A stretch of DNA of 12,694 bases from JACQNR01 sp049515175 (GTDB lineage Bacteria > Acidobacteriota > Terriglobia > UBA7540): the NCBI GenBank assembly GCA_049515175.1, contig JBEKUI010000121.1, positions 1 to 12,694 on the forward strand, written 5' to 3'. The notes under the pieces were generated by a model. It saw only the letters and a list, made by a program, of their open reading frames with translations. It searched no databases and was not told the DNA's origin. Positions 1 through 8,737 of the stretch are shown here, piece by piece (position 1 is the stretch's first letter; the number at the start of each line of letters is the position of its first letter). The position numbers and the translations under genes are program-made.

Positions 1-6
1 CCCATT

Positions 7-2430
7 ATGTTCTCAGGCCGAGGCGAAAAAAGCGATTCGCGGACCTTGCCCATGATGCCCATCCGGGACGTGGTCATCTTTCCGCACATGATGACCCCGT
101 TCGTCGTGGGCCGGGAAAGTTCCATCCGGGCGCTGGAAGACGCGCTGGCAGGCGACAAGAAGATTTTTCTGGCCACCCAGCACGATGCCGCCGTGGACGA
201 GCCCAAGGTCAATGAGATCTATCAGGTGGGGACGATTGCCAACATCGTTCAGAGCCTGAAGCTCCCCGACGGCAATATCAAGGTGCTGGTCGAAGGGGTC
301 GAGCGCGGCAAGGTCCAGAAGGTTTCCACCGAGGAAGGTTACCTGCGCGTCACGGTCAAGACCGTGACCTTCCGGCCGGTGAGCACGCCCAGCCTGGAGC
401 AGCTTGTCCAGAAGGTCTCGGGGCTCTTCGAGCAGTACGTCAAGCTCTCCCAAAGCCTGAACTACGAAACCATGATCGCGGCCATCAAAGTGGACGAAAC
501 CGGGAAGCTTTCGGACACCGTCGCCGCCAGCCTTAACGTCAGCATCGAAGAGAAGCAGGAATTGCTTGAGATCTTCGATCCTGTTGACCGCCTCGCTCGC
601 CTGGCGGACATCCTGGATCTCGAGATCGAGAAGCTGAATGTCGACCGCACCATTCAGGGCCGCGTGAAACGTCAGATGGAGCGTGCCCAGCGCGAGTACT
701 ACCTGAACGAAAAGATCAAGGCCATCCAGAAGGAATTGGGCCGCAACGAAAAGAGCGAGACCGACGAGCTCAAGAAAAAGATTGAAGCGTCCGGCATGAC
801 CAAGGACGCACGCGAAAAGGCGGAACAGGAACTCAAGCGGCTGGAAATGATGCCGCCCATGTCGGCAGAGTCCACCGTATCACGCAACTACCTCGACTGG
901 CTGCTCGCCGTCCCCTGGAAGAAGAAATCCAAGGAAATCCGCGACATCATCAAAGCTGAGAAGATTCTCGAGGAGGACCACTACGGCCTCGAAAAAATCA
1001 AGGAACGCATCCTGGAGTTCCTGGCCGTCCGCCAACTGGTAAAGAATCCTCGCGGCTCGATCCTCTGCTTTGTCGGACCTCCGGGAGTCGGCAAGACCTC
1101 GCTGGGCCGTTCCATCGCCCGCGCCACCGGCCGCAAGTTCGTGCGCCTCTCACTCGGTGGAGTTCGCGACGAGGCGGAAATTCGCGGCCACCGTCGAACG
1201 TACATTGGCGCGCTGCCGGGCCAGATCATCCAGATGATGAAGAAGGCGGGGACGGTGAACCCGGTCTTCCTGCTCGATGAAGTCGACAAGATGAGCATGG
1301 ACTTCCGCGGCGACCCGTCGGCGGCGCTCCTGGAAGTGCTCGACCCCGAGCAGAATTTCATGTTCTCGGACCACTACCTGGACGTGGAATACGACCTCTC
1401 GAAGGTTTTCTTCATCACCACGGCCAACGTGATCCACACGATCCCGCAGCCGTTGCAGGACCGCATGGAAATCCTCCGCCTTTCCGGTTACACGGAACCC
1501 GAGAAGATGGAGATCGCCAAGCGCTTCCTGGTGCGCAAACAGCACGGGCAGGCCGGAATCAAGAAGGAGAACCTGACCTTCACCGACGAGTCCCTGGTTT
1601 CCATCATCCGTCATTACACGCGCGAGGCGGGGGTGCGGAATCTGGAACGCGAGATTGCGAACATCTGCCGCAAGATCGCCCGCAAGGTGGTCAAGGACGG
1701 CAAGGGGCTGCAGATCACGCTCAAGGCCGACGACGTGCAGGAATACCTGGGCGTCATCAAGTTCCGCGATACCAAGGCGGAAGAGAAGAATGAAGTCGGG
1801 CTCGCCACCGGCATGGCCTGGACGGAAGTAGGCGGCCAGATCCTGAACATCGAAGCCACCATCATGCCGGGCAAAGGAAAGTTGACGCTCACCGGCAAGC
1901 TTGGCGACGTGATGCAGGAGTCGGGCCACGCCGCCCTGAGCTACGTCCGTTCCCGCGCGTCACGCCTGGGCTTGGGGGCGGACTTCTACCGCCACGTGGA
2001 CATTCACATCCACGTTCCCGAGGGCGCGATTCCCAAGGACGGACCCTCGGCGGGAATTACGCTCGCGACTTCGGTGGTCAGCGCGCTGACGAAGATTCCG
2101 ATTCGCCGCGACGTCGCCATGACGGGCGAGATTACGCTGCGCGGCAAGGTTCTGCCCATCGGGGGCGTGAAAGAGAAGATTCTGGCGGCTCACCGCGCCG
2201 GCAATCAAATTGTGATTCTGCCCCGCGACAATGAGAAGGATCTGGCGGAAGTTCCCGCGAATGTCCAGCAGGACCTGACCATTCGCTTTGTGGAAACCAT
2301 GGACGAAGTCCTTGACCTGGCCCTGGAACGCAAGCTCGAAGCGCGAACGGCGCTCGATGTCGGGCCGGAACCGGCGCCAACCCTGCCCCCCGAGGACAGG
2401 GAGGCCGGCCGGGAGCCCTTAACGAATTAA
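7..2430 (+). CDS. lon: ATP-dependent protease Lon (LonA type)
   Basis: This is a cytoplasmic ATP-driven serine protease that degrades misfolded and selected regulatory proteins. At 807 residues it has normal full LonA length. The N-terminal substrate-binding domain opens with PMMPIRDVVIFPHMMTPFVV (about residues 15-34). A helical linker includes YYLNEKIKAIQKELG. The AAA+ module has Walker A GPPGVGKT (357-364, K363) and Walker B FLLDEVDK (421-428). The protease domain has the catalytic serine in KDGPSAG (S681) and the catalytic lysine in GGVKEK (K724). The S-to-K spacing of 43 equals that of E. coli Lon (S679/K722). The C-terminal tail after about residue 785 is Pro/Glu-rich and probably disordered. 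The ATG at 7 fits the family start, but only six bases precede it, so its ribosome site and promoter cannot be judged. The 313-nt rho leader follows on the same strand. Confidence 0.97.
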   Translation: MFSGRGEKSDSRTLPMMPIRDVVIFPHMMTPFVVGRESSIRALEDALAGDKKIFLATQHDAAVDEPKVNEIYQVGTIANIVQSLKLPDGNIKVLVEGVERGKVQKVSTEEGYLRVTVKTVTFRPVSTPSLEQLVQKVSGLFEQYVKLSQSLNYETMIAAIKVDETGKLSDTVAASLNVSIEEKQELLEIFDPVDRLARLADILDLEIEKLNVDRTIQGRVKRQMERAQREYYLNEKIKAIQKELGRNEKSETDELKKKIEASGMTKDAREKAEQELKRLEMMPPMSAESTVSRNYLDWLLAVPWKKKSKEIRDIIKAEKILEEDHYGLEKIKERILEFLAVRQLVKNPRGSILCFVGPPGVGKTSLGRSIARATGRKFVRLSLGGVRDEAEIRGHRRTYIGALPGQIIQMMKKAGTVNPVFLLDEVDKMSMDFRGDPSAALLEVLDPEQNFMFSDHYLDVEYDLSKVFFITTANVIHTIPQPLQDRMEILRLSGYTEPEKMEIAKRFLVRKQHGQAGIKKENLTFTDESLVSIIRHYTREAGVRNLEREIANICRKIARKVVKDGKGLQITLKADDVQEYLGVIKFRDTKAEEKNEVGLATGMAWTEVGGQILNIEATIMPGKGKLTLTGKLGDVMQESGHAALSYVRSRASRLGLGADFYRHVDIHIHVPEGAIPKDGPSAGITLATSVVSALTKIPIRRDVAMTGEITLRGKVLPIGGVKEKILAAHRAGNQIVILPRDNEKDLAEVPANVQQDLTIRFVETMDEVLDLALERKLEARTALDVGPEPAPTLPPEDREAGREPLTN

Positions 2431-2492
2431 CCGCCGGCCGGCTACCGGGAAACACCGATTTTTCAGCCCCGGAGCAACCTCCGGGCCACCGA

Positions 2493-2517
2493 GGCAGGGC
2501 GTTTCCGCCGCCCTGCC
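2493..2517 (+). other. 9-bp perfect GC-rich hairpin downstream of lon
   Basis: GGCAGGGCG (2493-2501) pairs perfectly with CGCCCTGCC (2509-2517) around a 7-nt loop. Together with the 7-bp stem at 2468-2485 it forms a tandem hairpin pair 38-87 nt past the lon stop. There is no downstream T-tract. Possible roles are 3'-end stabilisation, pausing, or part of the rho leader. Confidence 0.45.
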
Positions 2518-2620
2518 CGCAGACCAGTAACAAACCCTGAGAGTCCGGGGATCGAAACCCGCGAACCTCAAGAAGACGCTTGACCATTCAAGCCGCCGTG
2601 ATTCCGCTTAGAACCGCACC

Positions 2621-2683
2621 ATGAATCTCGCAGCATGTTCTTTGCACCTTCAGGCGGCGCCCAACAGCTCCCGTAAGAGCTGA
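2621..2683 (+). CDS. Possible 20-codon leader ORF upstream of rho
   Basis: An ATG at 2621 opens a 20-codon frame ending in TGA at 2681-2683. The predicted peptide is MNLAACSLHLQAAPNSSRKS. Its last codons and stop lie exactly in the 3' half of the 2665-2682 hairpin, so a ribosome reaching the stop would open that stem and could also block the alternative pairing with 2712-2718. E. coli rho carries a leader peptide (rhoL), which makes this worth recording. No good Shine-Dalgarno precedes the ATG (AGAACCGCACC), and a frame this short can easily occur by chance. Confidence 0.15.
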   Translation: MNLAACSLHLQAAPNSSRKS

Positions 2684-2718
2684 GACAACCCTGAGAGACC
2701 CGCGAGCGGGTTCTCAGC
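2665..2718 (+). promoter_or_regulatory. Mutually exclusive hairpins immediately upstream of rho
   Basis: Hairpin 1 is CAGCTC (2665-2670) with GAGCTG (2677-2682). Hairpin 2 is CTGAGA plus ACCCG (2691-2702, one bulged G) with CGGGT plus TCTCAG (2707-2717), closed by a CGAG tetraloop. GCTGAGA (2679-2685) can also pair with TCTCAGC (2712-2718), which would break both hairpins at once. This two-state arrangement is seen directly in the sequence. That it acts as an attenuator or translational switch for rho, whose start is 26 nt further on, is inference. Confidence 0.4.
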
Positions 2719-2743
2719 ACGAATTCAACTAAAGAGAGTGAAT

Positions 2744-4072
<1,329 letters not shown>

Positions 4073-4097
4073 GCAAAGGGACTGGGGCAAGCCTCGG

Positions 4098-4133
4098 TGT
4101 GAAGTTTGAAGGATGAATCGTCCTAGCTTCACA
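4098..4133. terminator. Imperfect inverted repeat between convergent rho and cmk
   Basis: TGTGAAG (4098-4104) pairs with CTTCACA (4127-4133), and an inner AGGA (4110-4113) pairs with TCCT (4121-4124). It sits in the 101-bp gap between convergent stop codons, where a bidirectional terminator is expected. The left arm is built from 7-bp units (TGTGAAG, TTTGAAG, GATGAAT), and another CTTCATA lies at 4149-4155. No T-tract flanks the stem, so the terminator role is inferred from position. Confidence 0.35.
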
Positions 4134-4173
4134 TCCCAGGGCTCGAACCTTCATACCTCAGACTGCAACCTGA

Positions 4174-4851
4174 TTAGAGAAGCTTCCTTTCCCGAGCCAT
4201 CTCCACGATCCGCTCCACGACCTGCTCCGCACTGAGGGTCGTGGAGTCAATTTCGATGGCGTCGGCAGCGGGGAAGAGCGGAGAAACCTTACGCTCGGCG
4301 TCGAGTTGGTCGCGGCGGCCGATGTCGTAAGCGGTCTGCTCGAGGGTGCTGGCTCGACCCTCTTGCTGGTCCTGGTTTAGTCGCCGGCGCGCGCGTTCTT
4401 CCACGTCGGCTTTAAGGAATATCTTCAGCGGGGCGTCCGGAAAGACCACCGTCCCGATGTCGCGCCCTTCCATCACCACGCCCTTGCCGCGCACGAGACT
4501 CCGTTGCAGAGTAATCAGCTTTTTCCGAACCTCCGGCAAGCGTGAGACCTTCGCCGCAGCGAGCGTCACTTCGGGAGTGCGGATCGCCTGCGTGACATCA
4601 CGGCCGTCCAGAAACACCGCAGGCTCGCCGCCGTCCACGGCAAAATCGATTTCGGCACGGGACACAGCGTCGGCGACGGCGCCCTCGTCGTCCGGGGAGA
4701 CGCCCGATTGCACCACTTTCAACGCCGCAGCGCGGTAGGTGGCGCCGCTATCCACATAGGTCAGCCCCAGCCGCGACGCGAGCATCCGCGCCACCGTGCT
4801 CTTCCCCGCCCCGGCGGGTCCGTCAATGGTAATTACGAGACGATTGGTCAT
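4174..4851 (-). CDS. cmk: Cytidylate kinase (CMP/dCMP kinase)
   Basis: This enzyme phosphorylates CMP and dCMP with ATP and recycles cytidine nucleotides for nucleic acid and lipid synthesis. The 225-residue length is typical. The P-loop is GPAGAGKST (residues 11-19). It is followed by YVDSGATYRAAA, the counterpart of the family's YLDTGAMYRA substrate-binding motif. GVVMEGRDIGTVVFPDA (124-140) is the conserved GRDIGT segment. EERARRR starts the lid, and the C-terminus reads DAERKVSPLFPAADAIEID with STTLSAEQVV, very close to E. coli Cmk. The ATG at 4851 puts the P-loop at the usual distance; AGGG sits only 2 nt upstream of it, which is tight. The gene lies 66 nt after the mutL stop on the same strand, so it is probably the last gene of the hisS-aspS-mutL-cmk run. 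The order is tentative as an operon because each larger gap could hold a promoter. Confidence 0.95.
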   Translation of the reverse strand: MTNRLVITIDGPAGAGKSTVARMLASRLGLTYVDSGATYRAAALKVVQSGVSPDDEGAVADAVSRAEIDFAVDGGEPAVFLDGRDVTQAIRTPEVTLAAAKVSRLPEVRKKLITLQRSLVRGKGVVMEGRDIGTVVFPDAPLKIFLKADVEERARRRLNQDQQEGRASTLEQTAYDIGRRDQLDAERKVSPLFPAADAIEIDSTTLSAEQVVERIVEMARERKLL

Positions 4852-4917
4852 GACCCTGGATTTCGAAACACTTTCAGCGGTCAGCCGTATCGAACTTTGG
4901 AGCCCGAATGCTGACGA

Positions 4918-6861
4918 CTAAATCCGCTTGAATGCCTTCTGAAGATCCTTCATCCCATACCGGAGGACGATCGGTCGGCCATGCGGGCAGGTCATGGGGG
5001 CTTGCGCATCACCCAACGCGCGCAGCAGCCATACCATCTTGCCCTGCTCGAGCCGCATATTGATCTTGATGGCGGCATGGCACGAAACGGAGGCCGCAAT
5101 CTTCAACCGCAAATCATCGAGCGAAAGACTCTTCGCTTCCTGACCGACACTGTCCAGAATCTCCAGGAGCAGCCGCTCCACGTCGTCGGCGCGAATCTCC
5201 GCCGGGGCGCTCTTGACGGCGACGGTGCGCTGCCCAAAGGGCTCGACTTCAAAACCGTTGGCGCCGAGCTCATCGGCAATCTGCTGATAGACGGCCTGCT
5301 GCTCGGGTTTCAATTCGACGACGATCGGCATCAGCAGCCGCTGGCCTTCGACTTTCTTCTCCCGCCGCTGCCGCACATGCTGCTCGAAGAGCACGCGCTC
5401 GTGCGCGGCGTGCTGGTCCACGATCCAGAGGCCTTCGGGATTGGTCGCAACGATAAAGCTTTCCTGAACCTGCCCGAGCGGAATGAGATCGCCCGGCAAT
5501 TCCGAAATTCCCGCTGACGCCGGTATCTCCACGATAGGCTCAACACCACTCGCGCCTGTCATCGGTGGAGGTGCGTAAAACGAAAGCTCGGCTCCGTCGA
5601 GCGGCAGTCGCCCGGTTTCTGGCACTGGCCGTGGCGAGGAAAGGCGAAAGTCGTCGCGTCTTTGCGGCGGCCGCGAAGGACCGGAAATCTCCGGCCCCCT
5701 CATACCCGGCGGCTCGTCGCTCAGGCGCTCGGAAGCTTCGGCCTCAAGCAAATCCGTCGTCGGACGCTTCTGAGATTTCCCCAAAGGAAACGCTGCCACT
5801 GGCCGCGCAGCCACGAGCGACTGGCGAACCGAACCGCGCACCAGATCGTGAATGAACTGGGAGCGTCGAAATCTCACTTCGGTTTTCGAGGGATGAACGT
5901 TCACATCGACTTCCGCGGCAGGAATCTCCAGGAAGACCAGCGCTACGGGGAACATGCCGGAGGGAAGAATGTTTCTGTAGGCTTCGGTAATGGCGTGCAG
6001 GATCAGCCGGTCGCGCACCAGTCGGCGGTTCACGAAGAAGTAGATTTGGTTGCGGTTGAGTTTCTGAACTTCGGGGCGCGAGGCGAACCCGAATACCCGC
6101 ACCACGCCAGGCTCTTCGCCCTCGCCATCTTCCTCTGGCCCGACGGAATAGGCGGCGGGCATGCGGCGCTCGACGGGCGCGACCTCCACCATCTGTTCAA
6201 GGAGCTGGCCGCCCATCACCTGATAGACGCGCTCGCGTGCCGTCTCGACCGGCGAGACGTTTAGAATTTCGTTGGTGAGCGAGACCAGCCGAAAACTCCT
6301 TTCGGGATGCGCCAGCGCGTAGTGCGTGACGAGCGTCGCGATGTGGCCGAGTTCGGTGGATTCCGATTTGAGGAATTTGCGTCGTGCCGGAGTGTTGAAG
6401 AAAAGGTCGTGGACGTCCACGCGCGTGCCTTGGGGCCACGCCACTTCCTTTACGTCACGGATTTTGCCGCCGGCGATTTCAATGCGCGTTCCGGCGTTCT
6501 CGGAGGTGTGGCGGGTCTCAAGTTCCAGACGGGAAACGGCGGCGATGGATGGAAGGGCTTCACCGCGAAACCCCAGGGTGGAGATTTCAAATAGGTCTTC
6601 GGCGGTGCGAATCTTGCTTGTGGCGTGGCGCTCGAAGGCGAGCAGCGCATCATCGTGCGACATCCCGCAGCCGTCATCGGTGATGGTGATGCGTCGCTTG
6701 CCGCCCGCTTCGACAGAGACTTCGACACGTCCCGCGCCCGCGTCGAGCGCGTTCTCCATCAACTCCTTGACCACCGAGGCGGGCCGCTCGACGACCTCGC
6801 CCGCGGCGATCTTGTTGGCAACGGCTTCAGGGAGGATGCGGATTACCGAAGATTGAGTCAT
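4918..6861 (-). CDS. mutL: DNA mismatch repair protein MutL, endonuclease type
   Basis: MutL is the ATP-gated dimer that links mismatch recognition by MutS to strand removal. The N-terminal GHKL ATPase has E33 and N37 in VKELMENALDAG, D62 in TDDGCGM, and GFRGEALPSI (98-107), all aligned with E. coli MutL E29, N33 and D58. A Pro/Arg/Ser-rich linker runs from about residue 345 to 440. The C-terminal dimerisation domain carries DQHAAHERVLFE (482-493), an exact DQHA(X)2E(X)4E metal site, plus SCHAAIK (593-599) and CPHGRP (625-630). These motifs define nicking MutL proteins of bacteria that lack MutH/Dam-directed repair. Length is 647 residues, normal for the family. The ATG at 6861 has no clear Shine-Dalgarno and lies inside the CATTG-unit array, so its start codon can be drawn into a stem. 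No mutS is visible in the window. Confidence 0.96.
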   Translation of the reverse strand: MTQSSVIRILPEAVANKIAAGEVVERPASVVKELMENALDAGAGRVEVSVEAGGKRRITITDDGCGMSHDDALLAFERHATSKIRTAEDLFEISTLGFRGEALPSIAAVSRLELETRHTSENAGTRIEIAGGKIRDVKEVAWPQGTRVDVHDLFFNTPARRKFLKSESTELGHIATLVTHYALAHPERSFRLVSLTNEILNVSPVETARERVYQVMGGQLLEQMVEVAPVERRMPAAYSVGPEEDGEGEEPGVVRVFGFASRPEVQKLNRNQIYFFVNRRLVRDRLILHAITEAYRNILPSGMFPVALVFLEIPAAEVDVNVHPSKTEVRFRRSQFIHDLVRGSVRQSLVAARPVAAFPLGKSQKRPTTDLLEAEASERLSDEPPGMRGPEISGPSRPPQRRDDFRLSSPRPVPETGRLPLDGAELSFYAPPPMTGASGVEPIVEIPASAGISELPGDLIPLGQVQESFIVATNPEGLWIVDQHAAHERVLFEQHVRQRREKKVEGQRLLMPIVVELKPEQQAVYQQIADELGANGFEVEPFGQRTVAVKSAPAEIRADDVERLLLEILDSVGQEAKSLSLDDLRLKIAASVSCHAAIKINMRLEQGKMVWLLRALGDAQAPMTCPHGRPIVLRYGMKDLQKAFKRI

Positions 6862-6949
6862 TGATCCATTGTCTCATCGAGCCATTGCGCCATTGTCCCA
6901 TTGGCTCGGCCGGAAGCCCATTCAATGCGGCAATGAATCAATGAGTCAG
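6851..6949. repeat. Inverted array of 8-bp CATTG units filling the aspS-mutL gap
   Basis: CATTG or a one-base variant recurs every 8 bp at 6851 (GATTG), 6859, 6867, 6875 (CATCG), 6883, 6891 and 6899. The complement CAATG follows at the same 8-bp period at 6923, 6931 and 6939. The outer arms 6855-6871 and 6931-6947 are inverted copies matching at 15 of 17 positions. In the minus-strand transcript one mismatch becomes a G-U pair. The mutL start codon lies in one arm and the aspS stop codon overlaps the other. Confidence 0.7.
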
Positions 6950-8736
6950 TTCCCGGCGATTTTCAGCCCTAGCTCTTCAAGCTGCTCGGGATCGACCGTG
7001 GCAGGCGCGTCGCACATCATATCGACGGCGCTGGCGGTCTTGGGAAACGCGATGACCTCGCGGATGTTCGACTCACCGGCCATCAGCGCGATGATGCGGT
7101 CGTACCCGAGCGCAATGCCGCCGTGCGGCGGCGTGCCCGACTCGAGCGCGTCGAGGAAAAATCCGAAGCGCTCGCGTGCCTTCTCCGGGGTCAGGCCGAG
7201 CACCGTGAAAATGCGCTTCTGAACGTCCTGCCGGTGGATTCTGATGCTGCCGCCGCCGATTTCCGCACCGTTCAGCACCAAATCGTAAGCCAGCGCCTTG
7301 ACCGCGCTCGGATCGGATTCGAGCTTTTCCAAATCGTCTTGGCGCGGCGAGGTAAAGGGATGATGCATCGCTCCGTAGCGCTTTTCGTTCTCGTCGTACT
7401 CGAACATGGGGAAGTCAATCACCCAGAGGAAGCTCCACGTGCCGGGCTTGATGAGTTCGAGCTTCCGTCCCAGTTCGAGGCGCAAATCGCCGGAAGCGTT
7501 ATCGAGCCGGCTGAGCGCTGCGCGGTCTGCTTTGCCCGATTTCAGCCCCAGGAAGAGAACCAGGTCGCCCGCTTGCGCGTCCACACTCGAGATCATCGAA
7601 CGCACTGCGTCCTCGCCGATGATTTTGGCCAGCGGCGAGTGCACACCGGAGTCATCCAGTTTGGCGTACGCGAACCAATCGGCCCCGCTCGATTTCGCTT
7701 GGTCCTGCAGCTTGTCAAGTTGACTGCGCGACGCCCCGCTGGCCCAGCCCGGCACGCGCAGCGCCTTGAACGGCTGCATGATGTGGAGCTTTTCTTCCGC
7801 GCCTGCCGGCAGGTTCATGTGCTTCCACGCCAGGTCAAATCCCAGGTGTGGTTTGTCGGAGCCGTACCGCTCCATGGCGGTGTCGTAGCTCATGCGCGGG
7901 AACGGCCGAGGAACTTTCACATCAACGAGCGCGAACATCTTCTCGATCAGGCCTTCGATAATGTTGAACAGCACCTCGCGCGTTGGGAACGCCATCTCAA
8001 TATCGATTTGCGTGAACTCGGGTTGCCGGTCGGCGCGCAAGTCTTCGTCGCGGAAGCATCGCACGATCTGAAAATAGCGGTCGTAGCCCGCGATCATCAG
8101 GAGCTGCTTGAAGAGCTGCGGCGACTGCGGCAGCGCGTAGAAATACCCGTGGTGGACGCGGCTGGGCACCAGGTAATCGCGCGCGCCCTCGGGTGTCGAG
8201 CGCGTCATGAAGGGCGTCTCGACCTCGATGAAGCGGTTTTCGCTCATGTACTCGCGGACGGTCAAGCCGGCCTGATGGCGTAGCCGTACGTTGCGTTGCA
8301 TCTTGCCGCGGCGTAGATCGAGATAACGGTAACGCAGGCGCGTCTCCTCGATTGTCTTGATTTCGTCCTCGATGGGAAAGGGCGGCGTCTTCGCTTCATT
8401 GAGAAGCAGCAGCGTCTTCGCCTTCACCTCCACTTCACCGGTTGCGAGCTGGGCGTTGACGGTCGTGGCGTCTCGCGGCACCACTTCGCCTTCCACGCCC
8501 ACCACATATTCGGCGCGCACTTCTTCGGCTTTGTCGTGCGCTTCGGCGCTCAATTCGCGGTTACACACGACTTGCGTGATGCCCGTGTGATCGCGCAGAT
8601 CGAGGAAAATCAAGTTGCCCAAATCCCGCCGACGAGCAACCCAGCCCGCGAGAAAGACCTTCTTGCCCGCGTCCGCTTTGCGGAGGTCCCCACAATAATG
8701 AGTGCGTTGTCTTTCTCCCAAAAGATCGAGTTTCAA
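6946..8736 (-). CDS. aspS: Aspartate--tRNA ligase, bacterial type
   Basis: This class II synthetase charges tRNA-Asp. At 596 residues it is the long bacterial form with the GAD insertion domain. The N-terminal OB-fold anticodon domain contains THYCGDL (12-18) and AGWVARRRDLGNLIFLDLRD (30-49). Motif 2 is FRDEDLRADRQPEFTQIDIE (228-247), and motif 3 is GIALGYDRIIALMAG (540-554, with R547). L39 and T91 occupy the positions of His31 and Gly82 of the non-discriminating Pseudomonas enzyme, so this looks more like the discriminating type that makes only Asp-tRNA-Asp; this is from memory of those sequences. The start is a TTG at 8736, one base after the hisS TGA. AAAGG lies upstream of it at a long spacing, and no ATG precedes the conserved THYCG. 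The overlap-like junction suggests translational coupling to hisS. Confidence 0.96.
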   Translation of the reverse strand: MKLDLLGERQRTHYCGDLRKADAGKKVFLAGWVARRRDLGNLIFLDLRDHTGITQVVCNRELSAEAHDKAEEVRAEYVVGVEGEVVPRDATTVNAQLATGEVEVKAKTLLLLNEAKTPPFPIEDEIKTIEETRLRYRYLDLRRGKMQRNVRLRHQAGLTVREYMSENRFIEVETPFMTRSTPEGARDYLVPSRVHHGYFYALPQSPQLFKQLLMIAGYDRYFQIVRCFRDEDLRADRQPEFTQIDIEMAFPTREVLFNIIEGLIEKMFALVDVKVPRPFPRMSYDTAMERYGSDKPHLGFDLAWKHMNLPAGAEEKLHIMQPFKALRVPGWASGASRSQLDKLQDQAKSSGADWFAYAKLDDSGVHSPLAKIIGEDAVRSMISSVDAQAGDLVLFLGLKSGKADRAALSRLDNASGDLRLELGRKLELIKPGTWSFLWVIDFPMFEYDENEKRYGAMHHPFTSPRQDDLEKLESDPSAVKALAYDLVLNGAEIGGGSIRIHRQDVQKRIFTVLGLTPEKARERFGFFLDALESGTPPHGGIALGYDRIIALMAGESNIREVIAFPKTASAVDMMCDAPATVDPEQLEELGLKIAGN

Positions 8737-8737
8737 T

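Larger units (their letters stand above)
2431..2743 (+). promoter_or_regulatory. Structured lon-rho intergenic region / rho leader
   Basis: This 313-nt stretch between lon and rho contains no large gene but is dense in perfect or near-perfect stems. There is 2468-2474 with 2479-2485 (7 bp, loop CAAC) and 2493-2501 with 2509-2517 (9 bp, loop TTTCCGC). There is also 2578-2583 with 2588-2593 (6 bp, loop CCAT), 2665-2670 with 2677-2682 (6 bp), and 2691-2696 plus 2698-2702 with 2707-2717 (11 bp, one bulged G). None is followed by a T-run, so these are not classic intrinsic terminators. The first two could define the lon mRNA 3' end. The last two precede the rho start closely enough to affect its expression. 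E. coli rho is known to be autoregulated by attenuation in its leader; a similar role here is inference. I see no convincing promoter. Confidence 0.5.

Noticed and set aside
4140..4155. GGTTCGAGCC on the minus strand as a tRNA T-arm
   Set aside because: The flanking bases do not form a 5-bp T-stem, and no acceptor, anticodon or D-arm can be assembled in the 101-bp gap.
6851..6949. CRISPR array
   Set aside because: The units are 8 bp with 3-nt variable parts and switch orientation midway. There are no 20-40 bp repeats with unique spacers and no cas genes.
7123..8283. A 386-codon open frame on the + strand antisense to aspS
   Set aside because: It is the antisense shadow of a strongly recognised aspS. 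Its translation is Arg/His/Glu-rich with no domain pattern, as expected from a GC-rich gene's opposite strand.
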